Positions 26,988 through 38,488 of a DNA stretch of 64,000 nt are shown here, one piece after another. Made by a program: the position numbers and the translations under genes. Positions within the stretch are counted from its first letter, which is position 1. Every line of letters starts with the position of its first letter. The notes under the pieces are model-generated. The model was not told the DNA's origin. It saw nothing but the letters and a program-made list of their open reading frames with translations, and did not search any database. Location: assembly GCF_000165425.1 (NCBI RefSeq), contig NW_001799078.1:509081-573080 (forward strand), read 5' to 3'. This stretch comes from Paramecium tetraurelia (Eukaryota; Ciliophora; Oligohymenophorea; Peniculida; Parameciidae).

Positions 26988-27972
26988 TCAAGCAACACCC
27001 ATCAATTAAAATATAATCATCTCTAATTATTGGAGCAAACTCTATACTTTCAAATCAGCAAAGATATCTTGATGATTATATAATATTGATACTTTAATTC
27101 TAGATCATTACCATCAAGTCTTCTTCTTCAATTTAGAATTCATCATAGCAGTAATCAAATAGAATTGTATTAATTGCCATAGGGATTAATATTTGATTAT
27201 ATTAGTTAGCCTGCTTGATTATTTAAATGGGATTTTACTGATAGAGCTTGAATCATTTAAACCAATTCTTTTGGTTTCTTATTCAAAATTTGTACCTAGA
27301 AGCTGAGTACTTTTTTTAAGTCATCTACTGACAAGGTTTTTTTGTTTGGTATGGATTCTTTGATTTGTATTCTTTGTGTTGCTTGTATCATAACGAATTG
27401 TTGATATTATCCACTCTCCTCTAATGACATTGCACTTTCCTAGAGCACTTCCTCTGAAATTTATAGATATTAACAAAGATCAATTTATTTCTTTTCTATT
27501 AAATTTTCTACCTATTCATTATAATCAAGAACCAATTATTGATACAATGAACTGTTGGATTTTGCCTTTGCTTCTCTTCTCTCTAGAGTGATATTATATA
27601 AAAATACATTCTCTATTGTTAAGTGTAATCTCTCTATATTCAGGTTTGACTAGATCAATTGATCTTTGAAATATTTAGATAATTGTATTCATAGATAACA
27701 AGTGTCCTTGGAATTCAACCTTGATTTATTTCGCAGCCTTTTGTAATAGTTATTCGTTGACTTGAACAGAATCCTTCGGAAAATTGGAAATTTGAATTTA
27801 GGTATATGTCTCACTATCTTCTTGTTTACTTTAAGGTTCCGGTTCCTTATTGAATCTTAGATTTAGAATTATCTTACTTGCCGTTATAATATAATCTTCC
27901 AATTAAAAAACCTGTTCCAACACAAAACAAAATCAAACCAGATTTCTATTTTTTAGATAATGTAGAACCCAT
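26988..27972 (-). CDS. Hypothetical protein with N-terminal membrane anchor
   Basis: 295 residues assembled from five exons; introns are 27068-27092, 27214-27238, 27583-27607 and 27856-27877 (22-25 nt). Three of the four end in AAG rather than TAG. The N-terminus (MGSTLSKKQKSG) is followed by one hydrophobic segment (LILFCVGTGFLIGRLYY), so it is probably a single-pass protein facing the cytosol. The rest is helical and Gln/Glu/Lys-rich (for example VENLIEKKQIDLCQYLQ). No catalytic motif is seen and I do not recognise the family. The intron model is supported by frame closure over the whole length with no stop. It converges tail to tail with the RING gene (80 bp). Confidence 0.7.
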
Positions 27973-28247
27973 TATTAGAATGTTAAAACTTATTAATTTT
28001 ATTTATAAAATGTAAACTCTTTAATTTTGAACACTAATAATTGACTCAATAATTTAAGTAACTCTTTCTAAAAGATGATCACAATATATTAGTGATGGGA
28101 ACTACATTATAAATATTAGGTGATGTAAAACCTAAATAATAATGCAATGAACATTTATTTAATTATATATAAATGAATAATGCTTAGCTTGTTTTACTCA
28201 AAATATAAAGGTTCAATCAAATTTATCATATATCCCCTTAATAATGC

Positions 28248-28655
28248 ATGAAAGTCATTTTTTAAAATTGGGAAGCTCGCTTAGTTCAACCACCAGATGC
28301 TCAGGTTCCTGTGGAATCTGTGGAATCGGTAGAAGAGGCTCTCTCCATTTTAAATCAAAATAATCAGGTTCTCTTGATGACACAAGATGAAATCTTGCAT
28401 TTGGTAACTATGGGATTGACAGATTTTAATCACATTGATTGTTCGAAGGTTTAAGAATGGTTTAATAAAAATTATGATAAATATCTACTTTAATATTATT
28501 TGGATTAAATGAATGCTGCAATGAAATAGTAAATGGTAAACGGAGAAATTCAAATACAGGAGGTAATAATTGATGAAGGTAAACCAAAAGTGGCCAAATT
28601 TGAAAATGAATATTATAACAGAGAAGGATTGGAATTTGCAAAATCCCTTAAATGA
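28248..28655 (+). CDS. Small hypothetical protein
   Basis: 135 residues in a single exon, rich in Gln, Glu and Val (VPVESVESVEEALSILN, DCSKVQEWFNKNYDKYL). There is no signal peptide or TM. No family recognised. The stop is followed 28 bp later by the start of the next plus-strand gene, so its 3' UTR and that gene's promoter must overlap. An ATG four bases upstream is out of frame. Confidence 0.6.
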
Positions 28656-28683
28656 ATAATATTAATATTTATTATATATATTA

Positions 28684-29235
28684 ATGCACACAAATTACGC
28701 ATATGAGAGTAAATTTTAAAAATTTTATCTTATACGAATAATCTAATTATTCGAGGATAAAACTCTGAGATAGCCATTCAAGGAAATCAAACTCTATTCA
28801 AATAACTAAACACCAAGAAAATAAAATCAAATTTAATAATAAAGTCAATAAGTATACGATGGAGAAATGTATATTTCAACAAAAGAATTAAAAGAAATAC
28901 TCGAGTCTTTACCAAAATTGTAGACGAAAATTAATTTGTCTGAACATTTTAAAAAGAAGATAGGATCAAGTTAAAAGTGTTCATTCGCTTCAGTAAAGGA
29001 GACAATATCCCTAATAAAACAAAAAAATGAAAAATAACTATAGGAGATCCAAACTGAAAGAGTGATTAATAACTTTTTAAAAATCAGATCAATGGGTACT
29101 GTAAGGTAAAATTAAATTCACACTTAATCTTTGGAAACATAAGAAAATATCAATCATCAGTTTAATATTAAATTTATCTTGGTTTTAATAATCATTTTAT
29201 TCTATTATCTATTAGATGATTGTTATATCAGATGA
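28684..29235 (+). CDS. Tail-anchored hypothetical protein with coiled-coil
   Basis: 183 residues, no introns. The N-terminal 60 residues are basic and Gln-rich. The middle (STKELKEILESLPKLQ and KETISLIKQKNEKQLQEIQTE) looks like amphipathic helix or coiled-coil, and a single hydrophobic segment (FILVLIIILFYYLL) sits about 10 residues from the end. This is the topology of a tail-anchored protein such as a SNARE, but I cannot find a clear SNARE heptad layer with central Gln or Arg, so I do not call it one. It converges with the next gene, with a 40-bp gap. Confidence 0.6.
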
Positions 29236-29275
29236 ACACTAGGATAGAATTTATTTTTATATCAAATTATAATAA

Positions 29276-30040
29276 TCAATACATTAAATCTTTCAAACTA
29301 AGTTACACTTACATTGTTTATTTGGATACTGATTTTGGATTTTCCTTATCCGTAAAATCTAAGATTATATAACTAGGGGCAGGATTTTGACAGATAAATT
29401 TCTTTTTATTTGATGAAACATTGGTTTCCAATATGATGTATTTTAGATTTTGGGAATCCTAAGGGTTTTGCTTTTTCTAAGGAGTTTTGGACTTTGATTT
29501 ACTTTGTGCTTTTTGATGTGCAGGTGTTAATTCTTTCTAAGGTTTAGCATAATTAATTTAACGACTTTTTTAAGGAGAAATTTATTCTTAATTTAAATAC
29601 AAAAAGTTAAATCTCTGTTTTGGTTCATCTTGAATCTGATAAAATTGTGATGATTCCTATTTGAACAATTATTAAGGCTAATTATCATTAAAATATGTTT
29701 CGGAAACTTTGCTACTGTTCTTTTTATATGAATATTCTATATTATATTATTGATCTTGTTCCTGTTATTTCGGTTAAAAACTCAGCTTCTCCTACTTGAA
29801 TGAACAATCCAAAGGAGGAAACTCGTGATCAAACTATGATTGGTATTATTATTTTTCAGGGGAAGTAATCTCAAAATTAGGCAGATCATTAATGTCAATT
29901 TGATTGGAAGAATTATTGTCTATTGAATTTTTCTGATACCATGTCTCTCTTACAGGCTGAGAGTATTATTTGAAATGATTTTAAATTGATTATTCTGAAT
30001 TGGTTAATGAAGGCAATTTATAATTATCATGATTATTCAT
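29276..30040 (-). CDS. Gln/Ser/Lys-rich low-complexity protein
   Basis: 254 residues in one exon, mostly Gln, Ser, Asn and Lys, with a basic tract (QKAQSKSKSKTPQKK) and a better-conserved C-terminal block (LKYIILETNVSSNKKKFICQN). Probably largely disordered. No family recognised. The predicted start overlaps the end of the upstream co-directional LRR gene by 14 bases in another frame, so either its true start or the LRR C-terminus may differ. Confidence 0.55.
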
Positions 30041-31518
30041 TTTTTTTAATACTCTTAAATTATTCACAGTTTAAAGTTGAAAAAATGAGTGGATCAAGAT
30101 GCAAATAGTTTTACAACGGATTTTGATTGGCATTTACTTTGACGTCTTTCAGTGAAGAAACAGCCTAAATGATATATGAACCATTACTTTGGCCAATTCC
30201 CCTAAATTGGTAATCTCATTAGAATACAAATCCAATCTTAATTCTTCCAACTGTCTCTGCTTGCTTAACAATTTAATGATTCCGAACTCAAGACCGACAT
30301 CATTGATGCTGCATCTTCCACAACCCAAATGCAAGATTTTCAACTATTAAGAGAAGAGATTTCTGCACAATTGAATCAATCCTATACCATTGTATACATA
30401 AATTACCTGTACTCCAAATGCTATTTCGATACTAACTAAAACCATTAAAGTTCAGGGACAAGCGTTGCAACTTCAAATTATCAATAGTTTAACCTTAGAA
30501 ATTAGTAAATAGTGTTACCAATGTAATAAATGCAGTTTTCATCTAAGCAATTTAATGATAGATCTAATGAAAAGTCTACAATGGTATCTGGAATGACTAA
30601 TTAATCAAATTTAGTTAATTTATTGCCTTTCAAGTCAAGGGTCAACTTCTGAAGGTTGGGAATCATAATTTGTCTTGTGATTCCTACATTGCATTTGTCA
30701 AATCGTATAAACAACTCCTTCAACTATTAATATTTACTGAAACCAATTAAGTCAATCGGTTTATCTAATATCAATTCGACCTTCTCGATGGAATCTGTTA
30801 ATGTGGTCAGTTGTGGGTAACAGTTATTCAGCACTAGAGTTTTAGAGATGTTGAAATCGTCTATGTCTATATTTTAAGCTTCTTCTGGTGAGAATATGGT
30901 TATTTTAAAATTGGGGTATTCTAATTATTTAGACAATTTAATCTTGTCTTCAAATTAATCTAAGATTTCATGGAAGTCTTCTTGAATCTGAGGTATATTG
31001 ATGAATGGAGGTTAGGTGGCAGTTGAACACAGTTATCCATACAAGTAATCAATTTACTTTTGCTTAGGGTTTTTAGATTTTTGATTTGTTAAGTAGTATC
31101 TTAATTAATCTTCGATTTGATCATCCAATAGAAATGTTTAATTTTGTCCACATTTTTAGTAATGTATAATTTAATTTTTAATGTATTGAAGTATTTACTT
31201 TTATTCTTCGAATTGAAATTTTAATTTTTATATGAATGAATTAATCCTAGTTTTAAATGTCTCGTATAAAAATGTTCTTAATTTCTCTATTGAATCCTCG
31301 AATTACTTTTTATTGAAACCAAAATCAAGGATGTCTTAAGACAAATACTATCCCAAAATTGGCTAGGCTTATAATAAGAATTCTTCCAGCAACTTGGCTG
31401 TGTAATTCTTTGATAGAATGCATCTCTAACACAAGAGAACTGGTTCCTTAGCTTAAGGTTTCACATTTATATAGATGGCCACTTAGTTATGCTGTCTGCA
31501 CTTAAACACACTATTCAT
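30027..31518 (-). CDS. Leucine-rich-repeat protein with N-terminal coiled region
   Basis: 472 residues with introns 30165-30187, 30382-30406 and 30494-30518. The N-terminal half is helical and starts with a Cys-containing segment (VFKCRQHNQ ... VLLCQRC) resembling a degenerate B-box. The C-terminal half has LRR units: LQKLTLDLKGNKLTKFDQ, LQRLSLNFNGFS, LKILHLGCGRCSINDVG and LEELRLDLYSNEITNLGELAKAV, of the kind common in Paramecium. LRRs bind proteins; partner unknown. If the last intron (30165-30187) is not real the protein stops at 30149 instead. The intron gives a better repeat and is preferred, although it creates a 14-base overlap with the next gene. Confidence 0.7.
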
Positions 31519-31612
31519 TTTTTTAAATTTATCTAAAATTAATAATACTATTTAAATAATGATATAATTAAGTATTTATTATAAATTTTATTCTAAATTT
31601 ACTTCAATCATT

Positions 31613-31754
31613 TCAAGAAGCCGCCTTTTCACAATTATCAAAATTTTCTTAGGCTCTACTAAATTAAGCAGCAAATCTAAATTTTATGAACTTACTTTTG
31701 TCCCTTTTTCTGGAGCTCTCCAAAAATATGAGTTAATATTTGTATTAGATGCAT
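31613..31754 (-). CDS. Possible very small protein (40 residues)
   Basis: A tiny two-exon frame with a 19-nt intron (31677-31695). The product starts MHLIQILTHIFGELQKKGQ and continues NFAAQFSRAQENFDNCEKAAS, which is markedly more protein-like than the surrounding DNA. It lies in the divergent spacer between the LRR gene and the coiled-coil gene. It could be a small organellar subunit or a chance frame; there is no direct evidence for expression. The rest of 31519-31957 is AT-rich with no feature. Confidence 0.35.
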
Positions 31755-31957
31755 TTGAGGTGGAATAGGAATAATTAATTTGCAAAAATTTTGGTAGGAA
31801 AATAAATTAATAATAAAGAATAAAATAACTAATTATATTTCTCTTTTATTTGTTAATCTAACATTTTTTTTATATGTAAATCTCCAATCGTTCAATAGAA
31901 GATTACAAAAACCATAACTACACTAACAAATTACTATTAAAAGCCTCAAATATTCAT

Positions 31958-33613
31958 ATGAAACCAAATGAAACAATATCACCGATAAGAAAAAAAAGTA
32001 TGATGGATTCCAATATACCGTCCATTTATAATGAAACTGATAGAATGACTGATAGAATTAGGTTATAAATGAGGGAGAAGAATAAATCTTGTTGTAATAT
32101 GCCTGATGAAGACATTTCGGATTCTCCTTTTTAGAAATACTCCTAATTTGTTATAATGAACCAGAATGTTAAATAACTTATGATTGGTATTGAAAAGAAG
32201 CTGAAGAACTTCAAGTTTGCAAAAGAGAATGATCACAATTCATGTGCATCAATCATTGCCAAAATGAAGTGTTTTTGCTTGGACAACTGTTGTTTCGATT
32301 TTTATCGTTGTACAGACCTTATCCTCTTGAAATATCTGATTTACTTACTAATTCAAGAATTAAACTCTAATAAGATAGGCGATAGCACAAGTTGTTTGTC
32401 GGATTAGCCACCTCCTTAATTAAAGAATTTGATCAAAGATGCAATCGCCATAATGCATGAGACTGTTGAGGAGTTAAAGAATAAACAATTGATTGACAAA
32501 AATAGCAATAAATCTATTGATTAATTGAATAAATAGATTAAAAAGATGTAGTAAGTGATGGGAGGGTCGAACTAGAGTTACGATGTATTTACGACTCCGC
32601 AATCGAATATCAAAAAGATTGACCTGTTTTTAAAACAGCAGAGTGCAACTCAGAAGAGAGAAATCAATTAAACTTCGCCATCTTTAAATTCTGAAAAGAT
32701 TATATAATTTCAGATTGATGAATTATCAATGAAAAATGATCAGATTTAAAAACTAAATGGTAGGATCAAGGATTAAGAATAAGAAATTAAGATTCTCACT
32801 CAATAAATAGCTGAGGCCAATTTGAGTTTACAAATATCCTAAAAGTCCCTCCAGAATAAAGAATCAGAGGTATCCATTTTTTATGAAATATTAGATGAAA
32901 GATCTGATAAAGAAAACAGACAAATTATTGGAAACCACCAGTCAAGCTCTAAAGGATAAGGAGGCATACCAGAATACTTGTAAATCGATCAAGTAGGATC
33001 ATGATCAGTTAAAAACTTTGTTCGATGATTTGTACTAAATATTCCTATTCTTAATTTTAGATAGAAAAGCAACCAAAGTATAATACAGGAGTATCATGTA
33101 TTGAGACAATCACAAAATGATTCATAGGATTCAGACATGCAGAAATATAAATCGGATGAGGAAAGGTATAAATAGGATCGCGAATTGTTGGATAAGAACA
33201 ATGTAATTGTATGAAATACCTATATATAATTATAATAGAAGTAATTAAAAGCAGATGGATTAGCGTTGGGTTCATAATTGAAGGATATTTCCAATAAAAT
33301 AATGTAGGTTTCGCCAGACTTACTACCAAAATCTCTATAATAATTGTAAAGAGATCTGTATTTGTAAGAGAGTAAGATAAATGAAAAACTCAATAATATT
33401 CAATATGTGTAATTAGAACAAAGTAATAAGCCTAACTCAATGTAAAAGTTGCAGTAGAAATAAATTGTGAATTAGAATCAGAATTAATATTTGAATCAAT
33501 ACTAAAATTAGAATCAACAATTTGAGCACCAGCTAAAATCTATCAAAAGTCATTCAGACATTATGACAATGATTTTAATATAATGTGAAGTAATTGAGAA
33601 GTTTATTAATTGA
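31958..33613 (+). CDS. Coiled-coil protein, unknown
   Basis: 521 residues with introns 32870-32894, 33032-33060 and 33203-33238 (25-36 nt). A Cys-containing N-terminal part (KMKCFCLDNCCFDFYRC near residue 110) is followed by long heptad-like segments (IKDQEQEIKILTQQIAEANL, DLIKKTDKLLETTSQALKDKEA) and a Gln/Asn-rich C-terminus. Likely a structural or ciliary/cytoskeletal coiled-coil, but no family was recognised. Its stop codon (33611-33613) is one base from the stop of the opposing USP39 gene. Confidence 0.7.
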
Positions 33614-33614
33614 A

Positions 33615-35041
33615 TCATTATTGTTATTATTATAATTCATAAATTTATACATAAGCCTCACTTACACTGATAAGTTAAGGAACAATATTTTGTTTATGCA
33701 AATCTTGAATTTAGAACCATTGATTGTTGGCCTCGTTTTTAACATGAATTTTGTAGATTCCAACTTTGGCTGTTCCCTCATGACAAATATTGGCTATTAA
33801 ATTATACTTGACATTTTATTATTCCAAGTTTAAGCCTAAAAATGATATAATATAATATTTATACATTAACTCAAATCCAAATCATTTAATGGGAAGGTAA
33901 CAATAGTTGGGTTCTTTTCCATAAAGAAATTATTTTTGATGAATCTCTTCATATGTATAATCAAATATCTAAAATAATGTAAAGGAAGAGAGATACTTGG
34001 GAAACTTGGTAATTGTGTATCTTCTTCTGCCATCAGCACTGTCTGTATTAGTGAATCCGTCGTACTTTTTAATTAATTCTTGAATCGATATACTGGGAAT
34101 TAGAGCCTTTTAACTGCCGTCCTTTTAGAGTGGAGTTGAAGGTAGATCTAAAGACAGATAGCTAAGGAATAAGGATATCAATATTACAAGAATGATTTTT
34201 ATTCGATAATTGGAATTGGTTGATATCCAATGGCATTTTTAAGTGGTTTGTACCATTCGTATTGCAATTCTCCTTGGAAACAATCAGATATGATAGTATT
34301 GATTTTGTTGATGTGCAATAATTCTTTTTTAAGGTTGTCTAGAAACCAGATGATCAAATGCATAGGATCTGATTGTTATCCGATTTTGAATTGTTTATTG
34401 CTTTTAAGAGTGACAGCTTGGAGCAATTCATGAGGACTCACGTGTCCTTTGTAATTCCGAGGATTCCAAATTTTTCTCGTTAATTCTGAGAATCTTTGGG
34501 ATAGAAGACAATTGTAATCGAAAGGTTCTGTGGCACTCTTTTGGAATTGCAAGAAGATCATGAAATTTCTCAATGGTTTGATACGACACAAGGCTTGCAT
34601 GACAACATTGAAATAGTCTGATTTGCTTAGATTGTTCAATCCGACAAACCCTGGCAGGAATGTAGTTCCATCCAAGGCTCTGGATTCTTCGACATTATCA
34701 TCCAATTCCTTAAGATTATTAAATTTAGGATCTAGATTATATTGGATATCTTCAAGTGAATGATCGACCACTTCATAGTTATCTGGTAAACAGTATATTT
34801 TAGTATTTTGAAGATTCATAAATAAGTGATGGTCTTATTCGAGTGAATGAATGTAGGCTTGGGTATTGATGGATTTCCCTTAGTAATATTTGCCGCAGAT
34901 GAGACACACATACACATTCAGATTTGAAAGAGTAACGGAGCATAATTTTTCGAAATCAAAATCGAGCATGTGTCGACATATGGTGGCGATGTATGGACAT
35001 TATTGGTTGTATTTAACCTTTTTCTTGATTTCGTCTATCAT
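33615..35041 (-). CDS. USP39: USP39/Sad1-like tri-snRNP protein (inactive ubiquitin hydrolase)
   Basis: 447 residues with introns 33836-33864, 33969-33996 and 34162-34187. The N-terminus has a ZnF-UBP domain (CPYIATICRHMLDF, VYVCLICGKYYQG, IHSLEQDHHLF). The USP fold begins FLPGFVGLNNLSKSDYFNVVMQAL, then CLLSQRFSELTRKIWNPRNYKG, DLPSTPLQKDG and FPKYLIIHMKRFIKNNF, and ends in YKIHVKNEANNQW. Where active USPs have the catalytic Cys (GLNNLGNTCF) this protein has KSDYF, and the catalytic His region is replaced, as in human USP39. The protein is required for assembly of U4/U6.U5 tri-snRNP and for splicing in the nucleus. It is divergent from STT3 with only 23 bp between start codons. Confidence 0.92.
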
Positions 35042-35064
35042 TTAATAATTTAATTAATTAATTC
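35042..35064. promoter_or_regulatory. 23-bp divergent promoter space between USP39 and STT3
   Basis: The two start codons (35041 on the minus strand, 35065 on the plus) are separated by 23 AT-only-like bases containing repeated TTAATTAA. Both promoters must overlap each other or the opposite coding sequence. Inference from spacing only. Confidence 0.45.
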
Positions 35065-37386
35065 ATGAGTTCTGAAGAAGAGACCCAATAATCGTTGCCA
35101 TATAAGGTGCACAAGTCCACTTTGAAATGGGCACCAGTGTTCAATATGACAATTCTATTGTCAATAGCAATAATCTCATGTTTGATAAGAGTGTTCTCCG
35201 TGATCAGATATGAGTCCATCATTCATGAGTTCGATCCATGGTTCAATTACAGAACAACCCAATATTTGGTGAAGGAGGGACCCTATGCATTATGGAATTG
35301 GTACGATTCAGAATCTTGGTATCCCCTTGGTAGAAGCGTTGGAGGCACAGTGTATGATATCCATCCTATTTATTAAGATATCCAGGATTAATGATGACAT
35401 CTGGTATGATATATTGGGTGTTACACAAACTGTCCATTCCAATCGACATCAGGAATGTCTGTGTCTTCTTGGCACCCATCTTCTCAGCATTTACAAGTCT
35501 AGCAGCATATGGAATGACAAAAGAGATAACCAAGAGGTCCGAGGCTGGATTGTTGTCAGCTCTGTTTGTGGCCATAGTCCCATCCTACATGAGTAGAAGT
35601 GTGGCAGGATCATACGACAATGAAGGAGTGTCTATTTTTGCCCTCGTCTTCACATTTTACACCTTCCTCAAGACTGTCAACACAGGATCCATCCTCTGGG
35701 GAGTCTACACAGCCTTAGCGTAAAATATATATAAATATCAACAATTAGCTTTTTCTACATGGTGGCCTCTTGGGGTGGATATGCATTCATCATCAACATT
35801 ATACCTATTTTTGTGTTGTTTTTGTTAATAACAGGACGTTCAAATTCTAGAATCCAAGTGGCATACAATGTTTTCTACATCTTGGGAACATTGTTGGCAA
35901 TGCAAATTCCCTTTGTTGGATTCTAAGCATTACATTCCTCAGAACATATGGCATCACATGCAGTTTTCATTTTGATTAACTTCCTTAACTTTTTCAGTTG
36001 GATACGAAACTTTGTGAGCAAAAAAGCCATCATAACACTAACGAAATTCTTAATAGTCTTTTTAGTGTTCTCCATTTTGGTCGGAGTTGTCATCCTAACT
36101 CTGGCTGGTAAGACACAATGGAGTGGCAGAAGTTTGACTCTACTTGATCCAACCTATGCAAAGAAATACATTCCAATCATAGCATCTGTCTCAGAACATC
36201 AAGCTACTACCTGGTCATCCTTCTTCTTCGATTTGCATTATTTGATACTCTTCTCCCCAGTCGGATTATACTATTGCTATTACAAACCAACTGAAACCAA
36301 GATATTCGGGGCTCTCTACACAGTCCTTGGAGTCTACTTTGCTTCAGTTATGGTCAGATTGCTCTTGGTTCTTGCCCCTGCTGTGAGTATTATGGCTGGA
36401 ATTGGAATTAGTTGGGCATTCAGAAAATTCGCTAAGTCTGTCAGATCATTCATATTGCCAAAAATAGAAAAACCCAAGAAGTACAGAATCCCTCCTGAGA
36501 TAGCCATTATCGGCCTAGTAATATTAGGATACTATTGTTCCATTTATGTTCTTCATGCCAATTTTGCTGGATCAGAAGCCTATGCCTCTCCATCCATCAT
36601 TCTCTCCAGCAGAGACAGACAAGGAAATAGAAACATCATTGATGATTACAGAGAAGCCTACTATTGGCTCAGAATGAACACAAGGCCTGATGACAAGATT
36701 ATGTCCTGGTGGGATTATGGCTATTAAATTACAGGAATGTCTAATCGGACGGTCTTGGTTGATAATAACACTTGGAATAACACACACATTGCTACTGTTG
36801 GTATGGCAATGGCTTCATCTGAAGAAGATGCCTTTGAAATCTGTGAAAAATTGGATGTGGATTATGTATTGGTGATCTTTGGTGGTATCTTGAATTATTC
36901 AGGCGATGACATAAACAAATTCTTGTGGATGGTCAGAATTGGTGGTGGAGTCTATCCACACATCAAAGAAGAAGACTATTATGGCAAAGGTACTTATAGA
37001 GTAGATCAATATGCAACTGAGACCATGACCAATTCACTCATGTACAGACTCAGTTATTACCGTTTTGATGAAGTTCAAACTGCTTATGGACAACCTAAAG
37101 GTTACGACACTGTTAGATAGGCTGTGATTGGAGTCAAGGGATATAAGTTGAGACATTTTGAAGAAGCCTTTACTTCAGAAAATTGGATTGTACGTATATT
37201 CAAAAGAAAGCAGAGAGAAAATAGGTATTATATCATTCCAACTATATTTATAGAGATGGAGTTGCATTCACTTCAAAATCTACCTCATAATTTACCATTC
37301 CTAAGGAATTCAGCCCTGTTACAAAGTTTTCTAAAAAAGCCAACACCAAATAGAGATCTACCCTAAGTTTTTAAAATAATGAGTGA
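35065..37386 (+). CDS. STT3: Oligosaccharyltransferase catalytic subunit STT3
   Basis: 745 residues with introns 35352-35377 (26 nt, ends AAG), 35720-35748 (29) and 37225-37253 (29). STT3 transfers the lipid-linked oligosaccharide to Asn-x-Ser/Thr in the ER lumen. Visible signatures are EFDPWFNYR in the first luminal loop (a DxD-type metal site), SYDNEG in the second, about 11-13 TM segments, and the signature SWWDYGYQ near residue 529. After that come the luminal C-terminal domain and a basic tail. Length is normal for the family (about 700-780). The start ATG is fixed by the neighbouring gene. It ends 12 bp from the convergent CCDC103 gene. Confidence 0.95.
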
Positions 37387-37398
37387 TTTTATGTATAT

Positions 37399-38185
37399 TC
37401 ATAAATATTAGATCAATAATTCCTCATACTTTGTATGGATCAACTGATTCAATTGGATTTACTCATATTCCATCTGTAAACTCTGTTTGAGTCTTCCAAA
37501 AAACTCTTTCAATTCTTCTTTCTCACTCTTCTTCAAAAACTTTTTTATTTATTGCATAAAATCCTTGATCTTTACTAACTCATCCAAAAAGCCAACAATA
37601 AAACTTAGTTCTTTTCCATCCTTTAAAGTTGATATCGAATAATCAAAAACTTCCAAAATTTTAAAAAAATATTCAACATGAAAATCAATAGAAAATATTT
37701 TCTTGATGTTGTCTTCGCTCTACATTTATAAAATACTAATTTTTAGATCAAAAACTGTACTTCATTAATTCAGCATAATTTTCTTATGTTAATGGTTTGA
37801 TGTAATATTTAGAGAATAAGGTTCTAAAGTCCCTGAAGTTTTTGCATTAAATCTCTTTGATATTTAATTATAACTGATTGATGTCCTCTTGAGTGGGTTG
37901 CTGATATTTCTGATAGGAAGAATTGAAAATTTTGTCATTATTGGTTTCATTGAATCCAAAGTTGGCCAATTCCTTGGATTTGATTGTGTAGAGATTTGCT
38001 CCCAATACCATTTATCTGAACCCTTCATAATCGTGATGATAAAGGACTGCCTTCTTTTTTGCTGAATCGACATTGATTCTTTGATGCTCAATGTTGATTT
38101 CTTTTTAGAATTCTTCTCTGATATTTTAACAACTCAATTGCATATCCTTCTCAGTCAGCTTTTTTTCATGAATTCCTCCGTACAT
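37399..38185 (-). CDS. CCDC103: CCDC103-like dynein arm assembly factor
   Basis: 253 residues with a 25-nt intron at 37736-37760. The N-terminal region (INVDSAKKKAVLYHHDYEGFRQMVLGANLYTI) matches the coiled N-terminal module of CCDC103, a factor that attaches dynein arms to axonemal doublets. The C-terminal half (FRDFRTLFSKYYIKPLTQENYAELM, then FSIDFHVEYFFKILEVFDYSISTL) resembles the RPAP3_C-like domain of the same protein. This fits a ciliated cell. Total length is close to the human 242 residues. Head-to-head with a small gene at 38230 (44 bp between starts). Confidence 0.75.
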
Positions 38186-38229
38186 TAAATTATTAAAAAT
38201 ACTTATAATTAATCAATCAATATAATAAT

Positions 38230-38475
38230 ATGAGTCAATTAGACCAAGAAGGCTGGAGTGGACAAATGTGTTTGAAATCAGAGGGAGATTCAATTGAATA
38301 ACCATAGCCTGAATCGGATAGAGAGGAGCAGATTGTCGGAGCGTTGTCAACTGAGGAGAGCAAGATTTTTAAGAAACTGAGATTCAACTCGAAGATATAA
38401 ATTTTAGATGAAAAGAATAAAAAGCCGTAGAAACTATTTTGTTATTCAATTCTCAAAAAAAGATAATAATTTTGA
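38230..38475 (+). CDS. Small acidic/basic hypothetical protein
   Basis: 81 residues, one exon. The N-terminal half is acidic and Ser/Gln-rich (SEGDSIEQPQPESDREEQ), followed by EESKIFKKLRFNSKIQIL and a basic C-terminus. No domain recognised. Squeezed between the CCDC103 start (44 bp upstream) and the stop of the opposing VWA gene (13 bp downstream). Confidence 0.55.
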
Positions 38476-38488
38476 TAGTTTGGATGAA

